Shown here: positions 1 to 7,063 of the stretch, piece by piece
Layout: every line of letters starts with the position of its first letter
How positions within the stretch are numbered: position 1 is the stretch's first letter
NCBI GenBank assembly: GCA_018812385.1
Contig: JAHJDU010000622.1
Span: 1 to 15,618 of the forward strand
DNA: 15,618 bases
Source: Pseudomonadota bacterium
GTDB taxonomy: Bacteria > Desulfobacterota > Desulfobacteria > Desulfobacterales > Desulfobacteraceae
Reading direction: 5' to 3'
Made by a program: the position numbers and the translations under genes
The notes under the pieces: model-generated
The model's database searches: none
What the model was told of the DNA's origin: nothing
What the model saw: the letters and a program-made list of their open reading frames with translations, nothing else

Positions 1-349
1 TATAAAGAGAATATGTGATATATTCATTGCTGTCATCAATATCCCCGTCGCCGTTTTCATCTATTGTGAATGCTATGGAACCGGATATGGCTGAAACAAT
101 TCCGGCATTAGCATCTCTGGTCGGATCATAGCCGGCCATCCTGATTTCCCGCACCATCATATCCATTCCAGCTCTCAAATTCTGTTGCATAACAGCCACA
201 CCTTCCTGAACAACATAGCTTTTCTGCTGGGATTGAAACGCTGTAAAAATAGCTGCTGAAACAATCCCTGTTATGGCCATTGCAATCAATATCTCGATTA
301 ATGTGAAGCCATGTTCTTTTGATGTGAAATCCTTTTTTTTTAATTCCAT
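1..349 (-). CDS. PilW-like type IV pilus prepilin, 3' end outside the window
   Basis: Only the first 116 codons are visible; the gene runs off the left edge. The N-terminus is a type III (prepilin) signal: a basic leader of 14 residues ending in Gly14, then FTLIE with Glu at +5 of the mature protein, and a hydrophobic helix to about residue 38. PilD-type prepilin peptidase would cut after Gly14. The following segment, around residues 55-76 (QQNLRAGMDMMVREIRMAGY), resembles PilW-family minor pilins, which are part of the pilus-priming complex. Residues 97-109 (DENGDGDIDDSNE) form an acidic loop resembling a calcium-binding loop. The start is the ATG at 349, which overlaps the last 10 bases of the upstream pilin gene, so the two are probably translationally coupled. 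A general secretion pseudopilin is the alternative; the missing C-terminus prevents a firm family call. Confidence 0.8.
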   Translation of the reverse strand, partial: MELKKKDFTSKEHGFTLIEILIAMAITGIVSAAIFTAFQSQQKSYVVQEGVAVMQQNLRAGMDMMVREIRMAGYDPTRDANAGIVSAISGSIAFTIDENGDGDIDDSNEYITYSLY

Positions 350-855
350 GCTGCACCATCATTGCTTGTTTTAATTTTCACATTCCCTGCAAATGATAAA
401 GATGCTTGATAATATCTTGAGTTATTGTTTTGAAACTGAACACTTCCCAAATTGTATATCCATGGTAACCCTCGAGAATTATAGCCGGCAGTATTGCCCG
501 TAAAATTATTGTAGTACAGAGATACATTCTTAGGCATGTTTACCTGGACTAAAACCTGTTCCCCGGCATCAAAAACTCCATTTGCCGGAGAATCATCAAC
601 AAACACCTGATAACTTCCGATCATGCCGGCAGGAGCATAAGTCCCGACAACAAAATCGATTAAAACATCTTTATTGCTTTTTACTGCTTCCATTTTTGCC
701 TTCTGCATATTCGAATACAAATCCCTTGCTGCTGCTTTTAACCTGTAATTTGGCAACCAGTTCATCACATTAGGGATTGCAATTGCAGTAAGGATGCTGA
801 TCATGCCGATAGCTATAATTAACTCTATAAGTGTAAAGCCTGACTTTTTGCGCAT
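340..855 (-). CDS. GspH/FimT-family pseudopilin (type IV pilus minor pilin)
   Basis: A 171-residue prepilin. The leader MRKKSG is very short and is followed by FTLIELIIAIGM, giving a cleavage site after Gly6, Glu at +5 and the usual hydrophobic assembly helix to about residue 30. The segment around residues 35-60 (NYRLKAAARDLYSNMQKAKMEAVKSN) is the typical GspH/FimT continuation, and the C-terminal part is beta-rich with many Asn residues. Such proteins are minor components of type IV pili or type II secretion pseudopili in the inner membrane and periplasm. An ATG 10 codons further upstream keeps the frame open, but the ATG at 855 is preceded by AGGAGG at 864-869 with an 8-base spacer and starts directly with the prepilin leader, so it is the true start. 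A sigma-54 promoter lies just upstream at 891-908. The gene overlaps the PilW-like gene by 10 bases. Confidence 0.88.
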   Translation of the reverse strand: MRKKSGFTLIELIIAIGMISILTAIAIPNVMNWLPNYRLKAAARDLYSNMQKAKMEAVKSNKDVLIDFVVGTYAPAGMIGSYQVFVDDSPANGVFDAGEQVLVQVNMPKNVSLYYNNFTGNTAGYNSRGLPWIYNLGSVQFQNNNSRYYQASLSFAGNVKIKTSNDGAAWN

Positions 856-863
856 TATTTCAT

Positions 864-869
864 CCTCCT
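864..869 (-). promoter_or_regulatory. Ribosome binding site of the GspH/FimT pilin gene
   Basis: The minus strand reads AGGAGG here, 8 bases before the ATG at 855. It decides the start over the longer in-frame ATG at 885, which would add ten residues before the prepilin leader. Confidence 0.8.
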
Positions 870-890
870 GGCATGTTTCATACAATTCGA

Positions 891-908
891 TGCAATATAT
901 ATACCAGG
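891..908 (-). promoter_or_regulatory. Sigma-54 (-24/-12) promoter before the pilin genes
   Basis: The minus strand reads CCTGGTATATATATTGCA. It has the invariant GG (-24, complement of 904-905), exactly 10 intervening bases, and the invariant GC (-12, complement of 892-893) within a perfect TTGCA block. The TGG half matches the consensus core, while the CAC that usually follows is replaced by TAT. Transcription would begin at about 880, leaving roughly 25 bases of leader containing the AGGAGG site before the ATG at 855. Sigma-54 control by PilR is established for type IV pilin genes in other proteobacteria, and a PilR-like gene and rpoN are both in this window. I did not identify an upstream enhancer site. 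Confidence 0.65.
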
Positions 909-1051
909 TTTGATTAATCTGATTTCAAGTTCTAAAACAAACTTTCTACCAACATCAGTAAACCCTGAAGTCTCTTTTTATGTTAGCTTTAAATTTTTAA
1001 ATTCTATCCTTTTGCAGAAATAAAAAATAATTTCAGGTTTTCGGTCAGGCA

Positions 1052-2260
1052 CTATCTAAGTGGCAGAACAAAAGAAAAACGGCTTCCTTTATTTTTTCCT
1101 TCACTTTCCACCCAAATTTTTCCTTTGTGGAGTGCCACTAGCTTACAGGTCATTGCAAGCCCCAGCCCAGTTCCATCGAACAGTCTTTTCGAGGACATAT
1201 CCACCTGTTCAAATATGGAAAAAATTCTGTCCTGGTCTTCAGATTTGACGCCAACACCTGTGTCAGATATGGAAATTTGAAGAAACTTCGTTCCAATATC
1301 CAATAATTGAGTTGGAGTATTTGGTTCTCCACAACCCGGAACTTGTAACTCGGAACCCATCAGTGTCTTTGCAGATAGAACAATCGAGCCCCCAACTGGT
1401 GTAAATTTCACAGCATTGTTTAAAAGGTTAAGGACGATTTGTTTAAATTTCTCCTGATCTGCAGTTATGGGCTGTATATCAGGCTGAAGGTCTGATGTCA
1501 GGGTGATTCTTTTTTTATCGACAGATACCAGGACCAAGTTCACCGCGCCTTGCAATTCATCCTTGATGTCCAACGCTGATAATTTCAATTCCATACGCTC
1601 TGTTTCAATTTTTGCAAGCTCAAGAATTCCATTTACCAATCTCATAAGGTGTTGCCCGCTTTCCATCACATTCTGGGTATATTTTATCTGTTTTTCATTC
1701 AGTTCTCCATGGGTCTTGGCTTTCAGTAGTTGGGAGAAACCAATAACCGCATTGAGCGGAGTGAGAAATTCGTGGCTCATATTGGCAAGGAATCGACTTT
1801 TGGCCATATTGGCTGCCTCTGCCTGTTCCTTTGCACATTGAAGAGCAGCCTCAATTTTTTTTCTTTCAGAGATTTCCTCAATACTGCGTTGAAGCTCTCT
1901 GTTGGATGCCTGGAAATTATTCATCAGGTTGTTAAAAGACTTGGAAATATCATGCAACTCGTCCGTATTTTTTTGTACATTCAGAACATATTTTCCCCCT
2001 CGTTCAGCCATCTTCATGATGTTTTGGATCATGAAGATCCGATCAAAGACCTGCCTGAGTAGCAGCATTCCACCCAGAATGAGGCATAGAACTGCAAGAA
2101 TAATTAGAAGCTGAGTGGTATCAAAGGAGACGGGTCTTTGATAAAAAATATAAATAACAGCGAGGGCTGGAATGAGGAATACCAGCGCTTCAATGATAAT
2201 GAGTTTCTTTCTTAATGGATCCCGTCCATTATAGGGCTTTTCAATGCCTTTGTTTTCCAT
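1052..2260 (-). CDS. Membrane-bound sensor histidine kinase
   Basis: A 402-residue hybrid-less histidine kinase. Two transmembrane helices (about residues 18-40 and 49-69) are joined by only some eight residues, so there is no real periplasmic sensor domain. A HAMP-like linker and coiled coil (about 70-155) lead to a HisKA domain with the phospho-accepting His163 in NMSHEFLTPLN. The HATPase_c domain shows the N box (LLNNAVKF, about 279-286), G1 (DTGVG, 333-337), F box (FSIFEQVD) and G2 (GTGLGLA, 363-369). Residues about 302-324 are an extra segment between two strands of the ATPase domain, encoded by repeat-like DNA. The start at 2260 is chosen because AGGAGG lies 7 bases upstream; an in-frame ATG at 2314 would give 18 more residues. 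It lies 57 bases after the response regulator-cyclase gene and probably forms an operon and signalling pair with it. The signal sensed is unknown. Confidence 0.88.
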   Translation of the reverse strand: MENKGIEKPYNGRDPLRKKLIIIEALVFLIPALAVIYIFYQRPVSFDTTQLLIILAVLCLILGGMLLLRQVFDRIFMIQNIMKMAERGGKYVLNVQKNTDELHDISKSFNNLMNNFQASNRELQRSIEEISERKKIEAALQCAKEQAEAANMAKSRFLANMSHEFLTPLNAVIGFSQLLKAKTHGELNEKQIKYTQNVMESGQHLMRLVNGILELAKIETERMELKLSALDIKDELQGAVNLVLVSVDKKRITLTSDLQPDIQPITADQEKFKQIVLNLLNNAVKFTPVGGSIVLSAKTLMGSELQVPGCGEPNTPTQLLDIGTKFLQISISDTGVGVKSEDQDRIFSIFEQVDMSSKRLFDGTGLGLAMTCKLVALHKGKIWVESEGKNKGSRFSFVLPLR

Positions 2261-2267
2261 CGGATCT

Positions 2268-2273
2268 CCTCCT
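2268..2273 (-). promoter_or_regulatory. Ribosome binding site setting the histidine kinase start
   Basis: AGGAGG on the minus strand, 7 bases before the ATG at 2260. It favours this start over the longer in-frame one at 2314. Confidence 0.7.
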
Positions 2274-2317
2274 ATTTGCCAGGGGCCTGAAGATTCCTTA
2301 AATATGAACAGCACTTT

Positions 2318-3349
2318 TTACAAGGTCGCCTTAAACACTTCTATTGGTTTGCTTAATCCCTTTAACATTTTTTTCCCAATTGACTGGAAACAAAATTTCT
2401 CCTGACTAATAGATGTCAAGGTTGTTTTGGTAAAGAGGACTTGAAGCTTATCTGCAAGTCCACAAAGGCGGGCTGCAATATTGACCGTATTTCCGATAAC
2501 GGTATAGTCCCTGAAGAATTCATTGCCCAGGCTACCTATATAAATCTGGCCTGTATTAATGCCGATACCCACATTAAACAATTCAGATTCTCCGTTAAGT
2601 TCTGATTTTGACAATTCCTGGATGATCTCAAGCGCACATCCAAGTGCATTATCAGCCATATTGGGGCCATCAAATACAGCCATGACCTCGTCACCGTTGA
2701 GTTTTTCAATAATACCTTGATATTTTTCAATAATCTTGAGTTGCTTTCCAATATTGTTATTCAGTTTCGCAAAGACATCTGCCGGGGCCATTCTTTCTGA
2801 AATTTGGGTGAATCCCCGAATATCAGAGAACAGTATGGTCACATATGCATCTCGATCCACAGGTTCTGCCTGGCCGTGGTGAATTTTGCTTTCAACCATT
2901 CTCAGTGTTGATAAAGATACATATCGAGACAATTCTGCTTTGGTCTTTGCCAATTCATCATATAATGCTTTAACACGCAAACAGGAAATAATTCTTTCCA
3001 GCAATTCTCCTATTTCAAAGGGTTTACGAATGTAGTCATCTCCGCCCGCACCCAGACCCTCTATGACGTTTTCTTGTTCGAGCTCACTTGCGGTTATGTA
3101 GATGATGGGAACATAGGGTAAAGACTTGTTTTCTCTAATCCTGCGGCATACCTCATAACCGTTCATTTTAGGCATCATGACATCTAGCAGGATCAGGTCT
3201 GGAGGATCATTGAAGACTTTATCAAGGGCTTCTTCACCGCTTTCAGCAGAATCCACGGTATATCCTTCCGGAGTGAGGATCTCTTCCAAAAGCTCGATAT
3301 TCATTAAAAGATCATCGACAATCAATATTCTTACATCCATATGTTTCAT
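2318..3349 (-). CDS. Response regulator fused to a class III adenylate/guanylate cyclase
   Basis: A 343-residue two-domain protein. Residues 5-125 form a CheY-like receiver: acidic pair Asp12/Asp13, phospho-acceptor Asp56 in LLDVMMP, Thr86, and Lys109 in RKP. A short helical linker (about 127-160) leads to a class III cyclase catalytic domain (about 165-343). Its metal ligands are Asp176 (LFSDIRGFT) and Asp220 (KLNGDE), and the transition-state residues Asn290 and Arg294 lie in GNTVNIAAR. Lys216 and Thr283 fit the purine-recognition pair of bacterial adenylyl cyclases, so cAMP is the likelier product. All catalytic residues are present. Phosphorylation of Asp56, probably by the kinase encoded next, would control second-messenger synthesis in the cytoplasm. 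The start at 3349 is preferred (AGGA, 5-base spacer), but in-frame ATGs at 3415, 3355 and 3340 are possible. Confidence 0.88.
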   Translation of the reverse strand: MKHMDVRILIVDDLLMNIELLEEILTPEGYTVDSAESGEEALDKVFNDPPDLILLDVMMPKMNGYEVCRRIRENKSLPYVPIIYITASELEQENVIEGLGAGGDDYIRKPFEIGELLERIISCLRVKALYDELAKTKAELSRYVSLSTLRMVESKIHHGQAEPVDRDAYVTILFSDIRGFTQISERMAPADVFAKLNNNIGKQLKIIEKYQGIIEKLNGDEVMAVFDGPNMADNALGCALEIIQELSKSELNGESELFNVGIGINTGQIYIGSLGNEFFRDYTVIGNTVNIAARLCGLADKLQVLFTKTTLTSISQEKFCFQSIGKKMLKGLSKPIEVFKATL

Positions 3350-3416
3350 ACTCATCCTAATTATTTTCAGTACCGATGAAGGAGAGTGTTTAACGATTGT
3401 TGTATCGGAAAACACT

Positions 3417-3432
3417 ATATACTTAAGTATAT
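3417..3432. repeat. Perfect 16-bp palindrome, candidate operator
   Basis: ATATACTTAAGTATAT is identical to its reverse complement. It sits in the 111-base gap between the end of the PilR-like gene and the start of the response regulator-cyclase gene, about 70 bases before that start. It overlaps the region where the -10 element of a sigma-70-type promoter would fall, so a dimeric regulator could bind here. It is too AT-rich, and lacks a U-run, to be a rho-independent terminator. Confidence 0.45.
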
Positions 3433-3459
3433 GTAAAATAAAATGTGAGTTTTTGTCAA
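3430..3459 (-). promoter_or_regulatory. Candidate promoter of the cyclase/kinase pair
   Basis: The minus strand has a perfect TTGACA at 3459-3454. A weak -10 (TACATA) follows at an 18-base spacing. A better hexamer, TATACT at 3431-3426 inside the palindrome, is 22 bases away, which is too far for a standard promoter. The -35 box is clear and the -10 assignment is uncertain. Confidence 0.35.
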
Positions 3460-3460
3460 G

Positions 3461-4861
3461 TTACTCAACAGAGTCTGTTTTTTCAAGGCGATAGCGCATG
3501 GATCTTAAGCTTAAATTCAAATAATCGGCAGCTTTACTTTTATTGCCACCGGCAAGTTCGATGGCTTTTTTAAGATAGCCCTGTTCAATGGTTGACAAAA
3601 TTTCATCCAGATCCACCCCCTGCACAACATCGGCAAGATCAAAACGTCGTCCTTTTATGCCCTCAACCCATCTTCTTTTCTTATGCATTGAAATTGTCAG
3701 GCTTTCAGGCAAAATAATATTTGTGGAAGAAAGGGCTACACTTCGCTCGATTAAATTTTCAAGTTCCCTGACATTGCCGGGAAAACTATATTTAGTTAAA
3801 AAATCAATGGCATAAGAAGACAATTTTACAAAATCTTTTCCCATTTTTTTTGCATATTTTTCAGCAAAATGTTTTGAAAGAATTTCCACATCCCCTTTTC
3901 TATCCCTTAATGGCGGAACCTTAATCGGGATAACGTTGAGCCTGAAAAACAGATCCTCCCTGAAATTCCCGTCTATGACCTCCTGGTCAAGTTTTTTATT
4001 GGTGGCAGATATAATCCTGGTATCTACTTTAATTTCTTTTGTCCCGCCAACGGGTTTCACAAAAGTCTCCTGAACCGCCCGCAGCAATTTAACCTGAAGA
4101 AAGGTGGATAATTCCCCTATTTAATCCAGGAAAATGGTACCTTGATGGGATGCCTCAAAAAGCCCTTTTTTATCACTGATTGCCCCGGTAAAAGATCCTT
4201 TGACATGTCCAAAGAATTCACTTTCCATTAATGTATCCGGGATACCGCCGCAATTGACAACCACAAAAGGTTTATCCTTTCTATCGGAATTTTCATGAAT
4301 GGCCAGTGCAATCAATTCCTTTCCAGTCCCACTTTCCCCGGAAATCAAAACATTGGTTTTTGTGGAGCTGATCTGCTCGATGGTTTTATAAATGGCCTGC
4401 ATTCCAGGACTTTTCCCGATAATCCGGTTAAAATACATATTGTCATGAATCTCTGCGGACGTCTGCTCTTTTTCCTGATCAAGTGTCTTTAATGCAAGGG
4501 CTCTTTGTATGGTCTGCTTGAGCTCATTATTATCAAAGGGTTTGGGAACAAAATCATAGGCCCCTTCGTTCATGGCCTCCACAGCAATTTCCGTTGTGGA
4601 ATATGCAGAAATCATGATAACGACTATATCGGGATTTTTCTTTTTAGCTTCTCTTAAAACTTCAAGCCCTGTGATATCACCCAGACGAATATCCGACAGT
4701 ATAAGGTCATAATTGTTTTTTTGAATCATTTTCAGTGCCTGGCTGCCATTCTTGGCATCTGACACTTTATAACCCTGTTTGGATAAGAAAACCTCAAGAA
4801 ACTCGCGCATGCTTATTTCATCATCTACCACAAGGATATTGGGTGTTTCATCACTTATCAT
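3461..4861 (-). pseudogene. pilR-like: Sigma-54-dependent response regulator (PilR/NtrC type) interrupted by an in-frame stop
   Basis: Read through, this is a 466-codon NtrC-family activator. Codons 1-120 encode a receiver (Asp12/13/14 region, phospho-acceptor Asp57, Lys107). An AAA+ domain follows with Walker A GESGTGKE (175-182) and sigma-54 contact loop GSFTGA (222-227, the usual GAFTGA with Ser for Ala). Walker B reads TIFLD and then TAA at codon 247 (bases 4123-4121), where the family has the catalytic Glu of DEIGEL. The same frame then continues intact for 219 codons with IGELSTFLQVKLLRAVQE, the RIISATN segment, RLNVIPIKVPPLRDR and a Fis-type helix-turn-helix ending LSLRSMRYRLEK, which resembles PilR. 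One G-to-T change (GAA to TAA) explains the break. The ATG at 4861 overlaps pyrC by 11 bases. A product ending at codon 246 could not hydrolyse ATP or bind DNA. Restart at TTG 4087 is possible but would not restore a working ATPase. A sequencing error is the main alternative. Confidence 0.75.
4121..4123 (-). other. In-frame TAA replacing the Walker B glutamate codon
   Basis: On the minus strand the frame reads GAT TAA ATA GGG GAA, where sigma-54 activators normally have Asp-Glu-Ile-Gly-Glu. The two halves on either side are in the same frame with no missing residue, so a single base substitution is sufficient to explain it. Confidence 0.85.
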
Positions 4862-6131
4862 TCAGATAAACAACCTTTCCATTTACCATGGTTAAAAATG
4901 TACTGCCCTTGACCTTAATTCCTGAAAAAGGTGAATTTTTACTCCTGGATTTAAATGTTCCAGGATCGATTTCATATATATCCTCAGGATCAATAATGGT
5001 CAAATCTGCAATATTTCCAGGTGTGATATCATTGTTGATCCCAATAATTTTTGCCGGATTTTTTGCCATTTTGTTTACAAGGTTTTCCATGATTAAAAAA
5101 CCGTCATGGACGAGTTTTAAAGAAAGTGATAAAGAGGTCTCCAAGCCGACAATGCCAAAGGCTGCCATGTCAAATTCCACATCCTTTTCTACCACACTGT
5201 GGGGAGCATGATCCGATGCTATCAGATCAATTGTCCCATCCATAAGCCCGCCAATAACAGCCTGCCTGTCTTGTTCGGATCGCAGCGGAGGATTCATTTT
5301 AAAGTTTGTATCATAGTCTTTCACATCTGCATCTGTTAATGTGAAATAGTGCGGTGCTGTCTCGCAGGTGACATTCACACCTCTTTTTTTTGCCTGGCGG
5401 ATTGCTTCCACTGACTCTTTGGTACTGATATGGCAGAAATGTACCCTTGCCCCTGTAAGTTCAGAAAGTGCAATGTCTCTAACAACCATGACACTCTCAG
5501 CTGCGTTAGGTATTCCTTTTATCCCCCAGAATGTAGCAAAAAAACCTTCGTTCATGGACCCGCCATCAACGAGACTTAAGTCTTCGGCATGGACAAAGAT
5601 GGGGATATTAAGGCCTTTGCAATATTCCAATGCCCGCCGCATCATGTTTGGATTTTCAAGTGGTTTCCCATCATCCGTTACAGCAACTATCCCTGCCAGT
5701 TTCATATCATATATTTCAGCAAGAGCGTTTCCCAGTGACCCCTGGGTGATTGCCCCGGTTGGATATACTCTTGAAAGACCCAATTCCTTTGCGCGATTGA
5801 TAATAAACTTTGTCACCTGACGATTATCATTCACCGGCTTTGTGTTGGGCATGGAGCAAACCGCGGTAAAACCGCCTCTGGCTGCAGCAAGAAGCCCTGA
5901 TTCAATGGTTTCCTTATATTCGTGTCCCGGTTCTCTTAAATGGACATGAATATCAATTAACCCGGGCACAACAATCATGCCTCTGGCATCAATGATTCTG
6001 GTATCAGTACTGATCTCTATATTTTCAGGGTCAACAATGGCTTCAATAAGATGATCTTTAATGATGATATCTTTTTTTCCATCAATATTTCCCGGGTCAA
6101 GAACCCTGGCCCCTTTAATTCGAATCCGCAT
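4851..6131 (-). CDS. pyrC: Dihydroorotase
   Basis: A 426-residue dihydroorotase of the amidohydrolase superfamily that interconverts N-carbamoyl-L-aspartate and dihydroorotate, the third step of pyrimidine synthesis, in the cytoplasm. Metal and substrate residues are visible: His62 and His64 in DIHVHLREPG, Asp153 in VTDDGKP, His181 in FVHAED, His234 in HFCHIS, and Asp307 in ASDHAPH. The length and the HVHLREPG form fit the type I bacterial enzyme that often associates with aspartate carbamoyltransferase. The start at 6131 is preceded by an extended AGGAGGAGG-like site, whereas a longer in-frame ATG at 6185 lies deep inside pyrB. It overlaps the pyrB end by 17 bases and the PilR-like gene start by 11 bases. 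Confidence 0.96.
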   Translation of the reverse strand: MRIRIKGARVLDPGNIDGKKDIIIKDHLIEAIVDPENIEISTDTRIIDARGMIVVPGLIDIHVHLREPGHEYKETIESGLLAAARGGFTAVCSMPNTKPVNDNRQVTKFIINRAKELGLSRVYPTGAITQGSLGNALAEIYDMKLAGIVAVTDDGKPLENPNMMRRALEYCKGLNIPIFVHAEDLSLVDGGSMNEGFFATFWGIKGIPNAAESVMVVRDIALSELTGARVHFCHISTKESVEAIRQAKKRGVNVTCETAPHYFTLTDADVKDYDTNFKMNPPLRSEQDRQAVIGGLMDGTIDLIASDHAPHSVVEKDVEFDMAAFGIVGLETSLSLSLKLVHDGFLIMENLVNKMAKNPAKIIGINNDITPGNIADLTIIDPEDIYEIDPGTFKSRSKNSPFSGIKVKGSTFLTMVNGKVVYLNDK

Positions 6132-7053
6132 TCCTGCCTCCTCCTGCCACCAGGTAAAACAATGCCATGCGCAAAGCAACGCCATTGGTCACCTGCTCTA
6201 GAATCAAAGAACACTCAGAGTCTGCAACTTCACTTGATATTTCAACTCCCCGGTTCATGGGCCCGGGATGCATGACAACAACATCTTTTTTAGCCAGATT
6301 CAGCCGAGCCTTGTTCAATCCAAAAAGCATTGCATATTCCCTTTCTGTGGGGAAAAGTATATTACCCTGCCGTTCTTTCTGAATTCTAAGCATCATTATG
6401 ACATCAGCCCCTTCAATACAGGTTTCCATATTTGGTGATATAGTACACCCTAAGTTTTCTATTCCCATGGGAATCATGGTTCCAGGCGCACAAATAAAAA
6501 CATTGGCCCCCATTTTAGAGAATCCTGTAATATCAGATCGTGCCACCCTGGAGTGGGCAATATCACCTATAATGGAAATCTTTAGCCCTTTAATTTTCCC
6601 TTTTTTTTCCCTGACACTCATCATGTCCAAAAGTGCCTGGGAGGGGTGGGCATGAATACCATCCCCTGCATTAATAACCGAAGCTTTTACACGTTTTGCA
6701 ATTAAGTGGGCAGCCCCTGATGATGGATGCCGCAAAACAATTACATCCGGCTTCATGGCTTCCAGGTTCCTGGCAGTATCAATCAGGGTTTCTCCTTTCA
6801 CAATACTTGAAGAACTCTTTGAAATGGAAAGGCTGTCTGCGGAAAGTCTTTTAGCTGCAGTATCAAAAGAAAGTTTTGTTCTTGTTGAGGGTTCCTGGAA
6901 AAAAAGGACGATGGTCTTACCCCTTAAGGTGGGTACTTTTTTTACAGGTCGTTCTGAAATTTCCTTCATGCCCTGGGCTGTATCAAGGATCATTGAAATT
7001 TCATGGGGTTCCAGAGATTCGATATCAAGAATATCTTTTTTAATAAACCGCAT
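6115..7053 (-). CDS. pyrB: Aspartate carbamoyltransferase catalytic subunit
   Basis: A 312-residue enzyme joining carbamoyl phosphate and L-aspartate to give N-carbamoyl-L-aspartate, the committed step of pyrimidine synthesis. The carbamoyl-phosphate loop STRTK is at residues 56-60 (within EPSTRTKLSFDTA) and the conserved HPGPMNRG motif is at 262-269. The length is that of a normal catalytic chain. No regulatory-chain gene (pyrI) is adjacent; the next gene is pyrC, overlapping by 17 bases, consistent with the PyrB-PyrC association seen in other bacteria. The start ATG has AGGA 5 bases upstream and lies 10 bases after the lepB stop. No PyrR-type attenuator is visible in the tiny upstream gap. 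Confidence 0.96.
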   Translation of the reverse strand: MRFIKKDILDIESLEPHEISMILDTAQGMKEISERPVKKVPTLRGKTIVLFFQEPSTRTKLSFDTAAKRLSADSLSISKSSSSIVKGETLIDTARNLEAMKPDVIVLRHPSSGAAHLIAKRVKASVINAGDGIHAHPSQALLDMMSVREKKGKIKGLKISIIGDIAHSRVARSDITGFSKMGANVFICAPGTMIPMGIENLGCTISPNMETCIEGADVIMMLRIQKERQGNILFPTEREYAMLFGLNKARLNLAKKDVVVMHPGPMNRGVEISSEVADSECSLILEQVTNGVALRMALFYLVAGGGRNADSN

Positions 7054-7063
7054 TGTTCCTGCC

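Noticed and set aside
126..362. A 78-codon minus-strand open frame over the first pilin gene
   Set aside because: It is a shifted frame of the PilW-like gene; the true frame starts at 349 with a prepilin leader and stays open to the window edge.
989..1005. AT-rich inverted repeat in the gap after the kinase gene, considered as a terminator
   Set aside because: The stem would be only A/T pairs without a GC core or following U-run in the kinase direction. No convincing terminator is visible in 856-1051.
1503..2114. Several plus-strand open frames of 70-112 codons
   Set aside because: They are antisense shadows of the histidine kinase, which is supported by clear HisKA and HATPase motifs.
3461..4087. 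The C-terminal half of the PilR-like gene as an independent gene starting at TTG
   Set aside because: It would lack Walker A, the sigma-54 contact loop and part of Walker B, so it is better read as the remainder of one broken gene, though low-level restart cannot be excluded.
4121..4123. Recoding of the in-frame stop as selenocysteine or pyrrolysine
   Set aside because: The codon is TAA, whereas those recodings use TGA and TAG. The replaced residue in the family is Glu, not Cys or Lys.
5368..5820. A 150-codon plus-strand open frame
   Set aside because: It lies entirely antisense to pyrC, whose catalytic motifs cover this stretch, and the product resembles nothing known.
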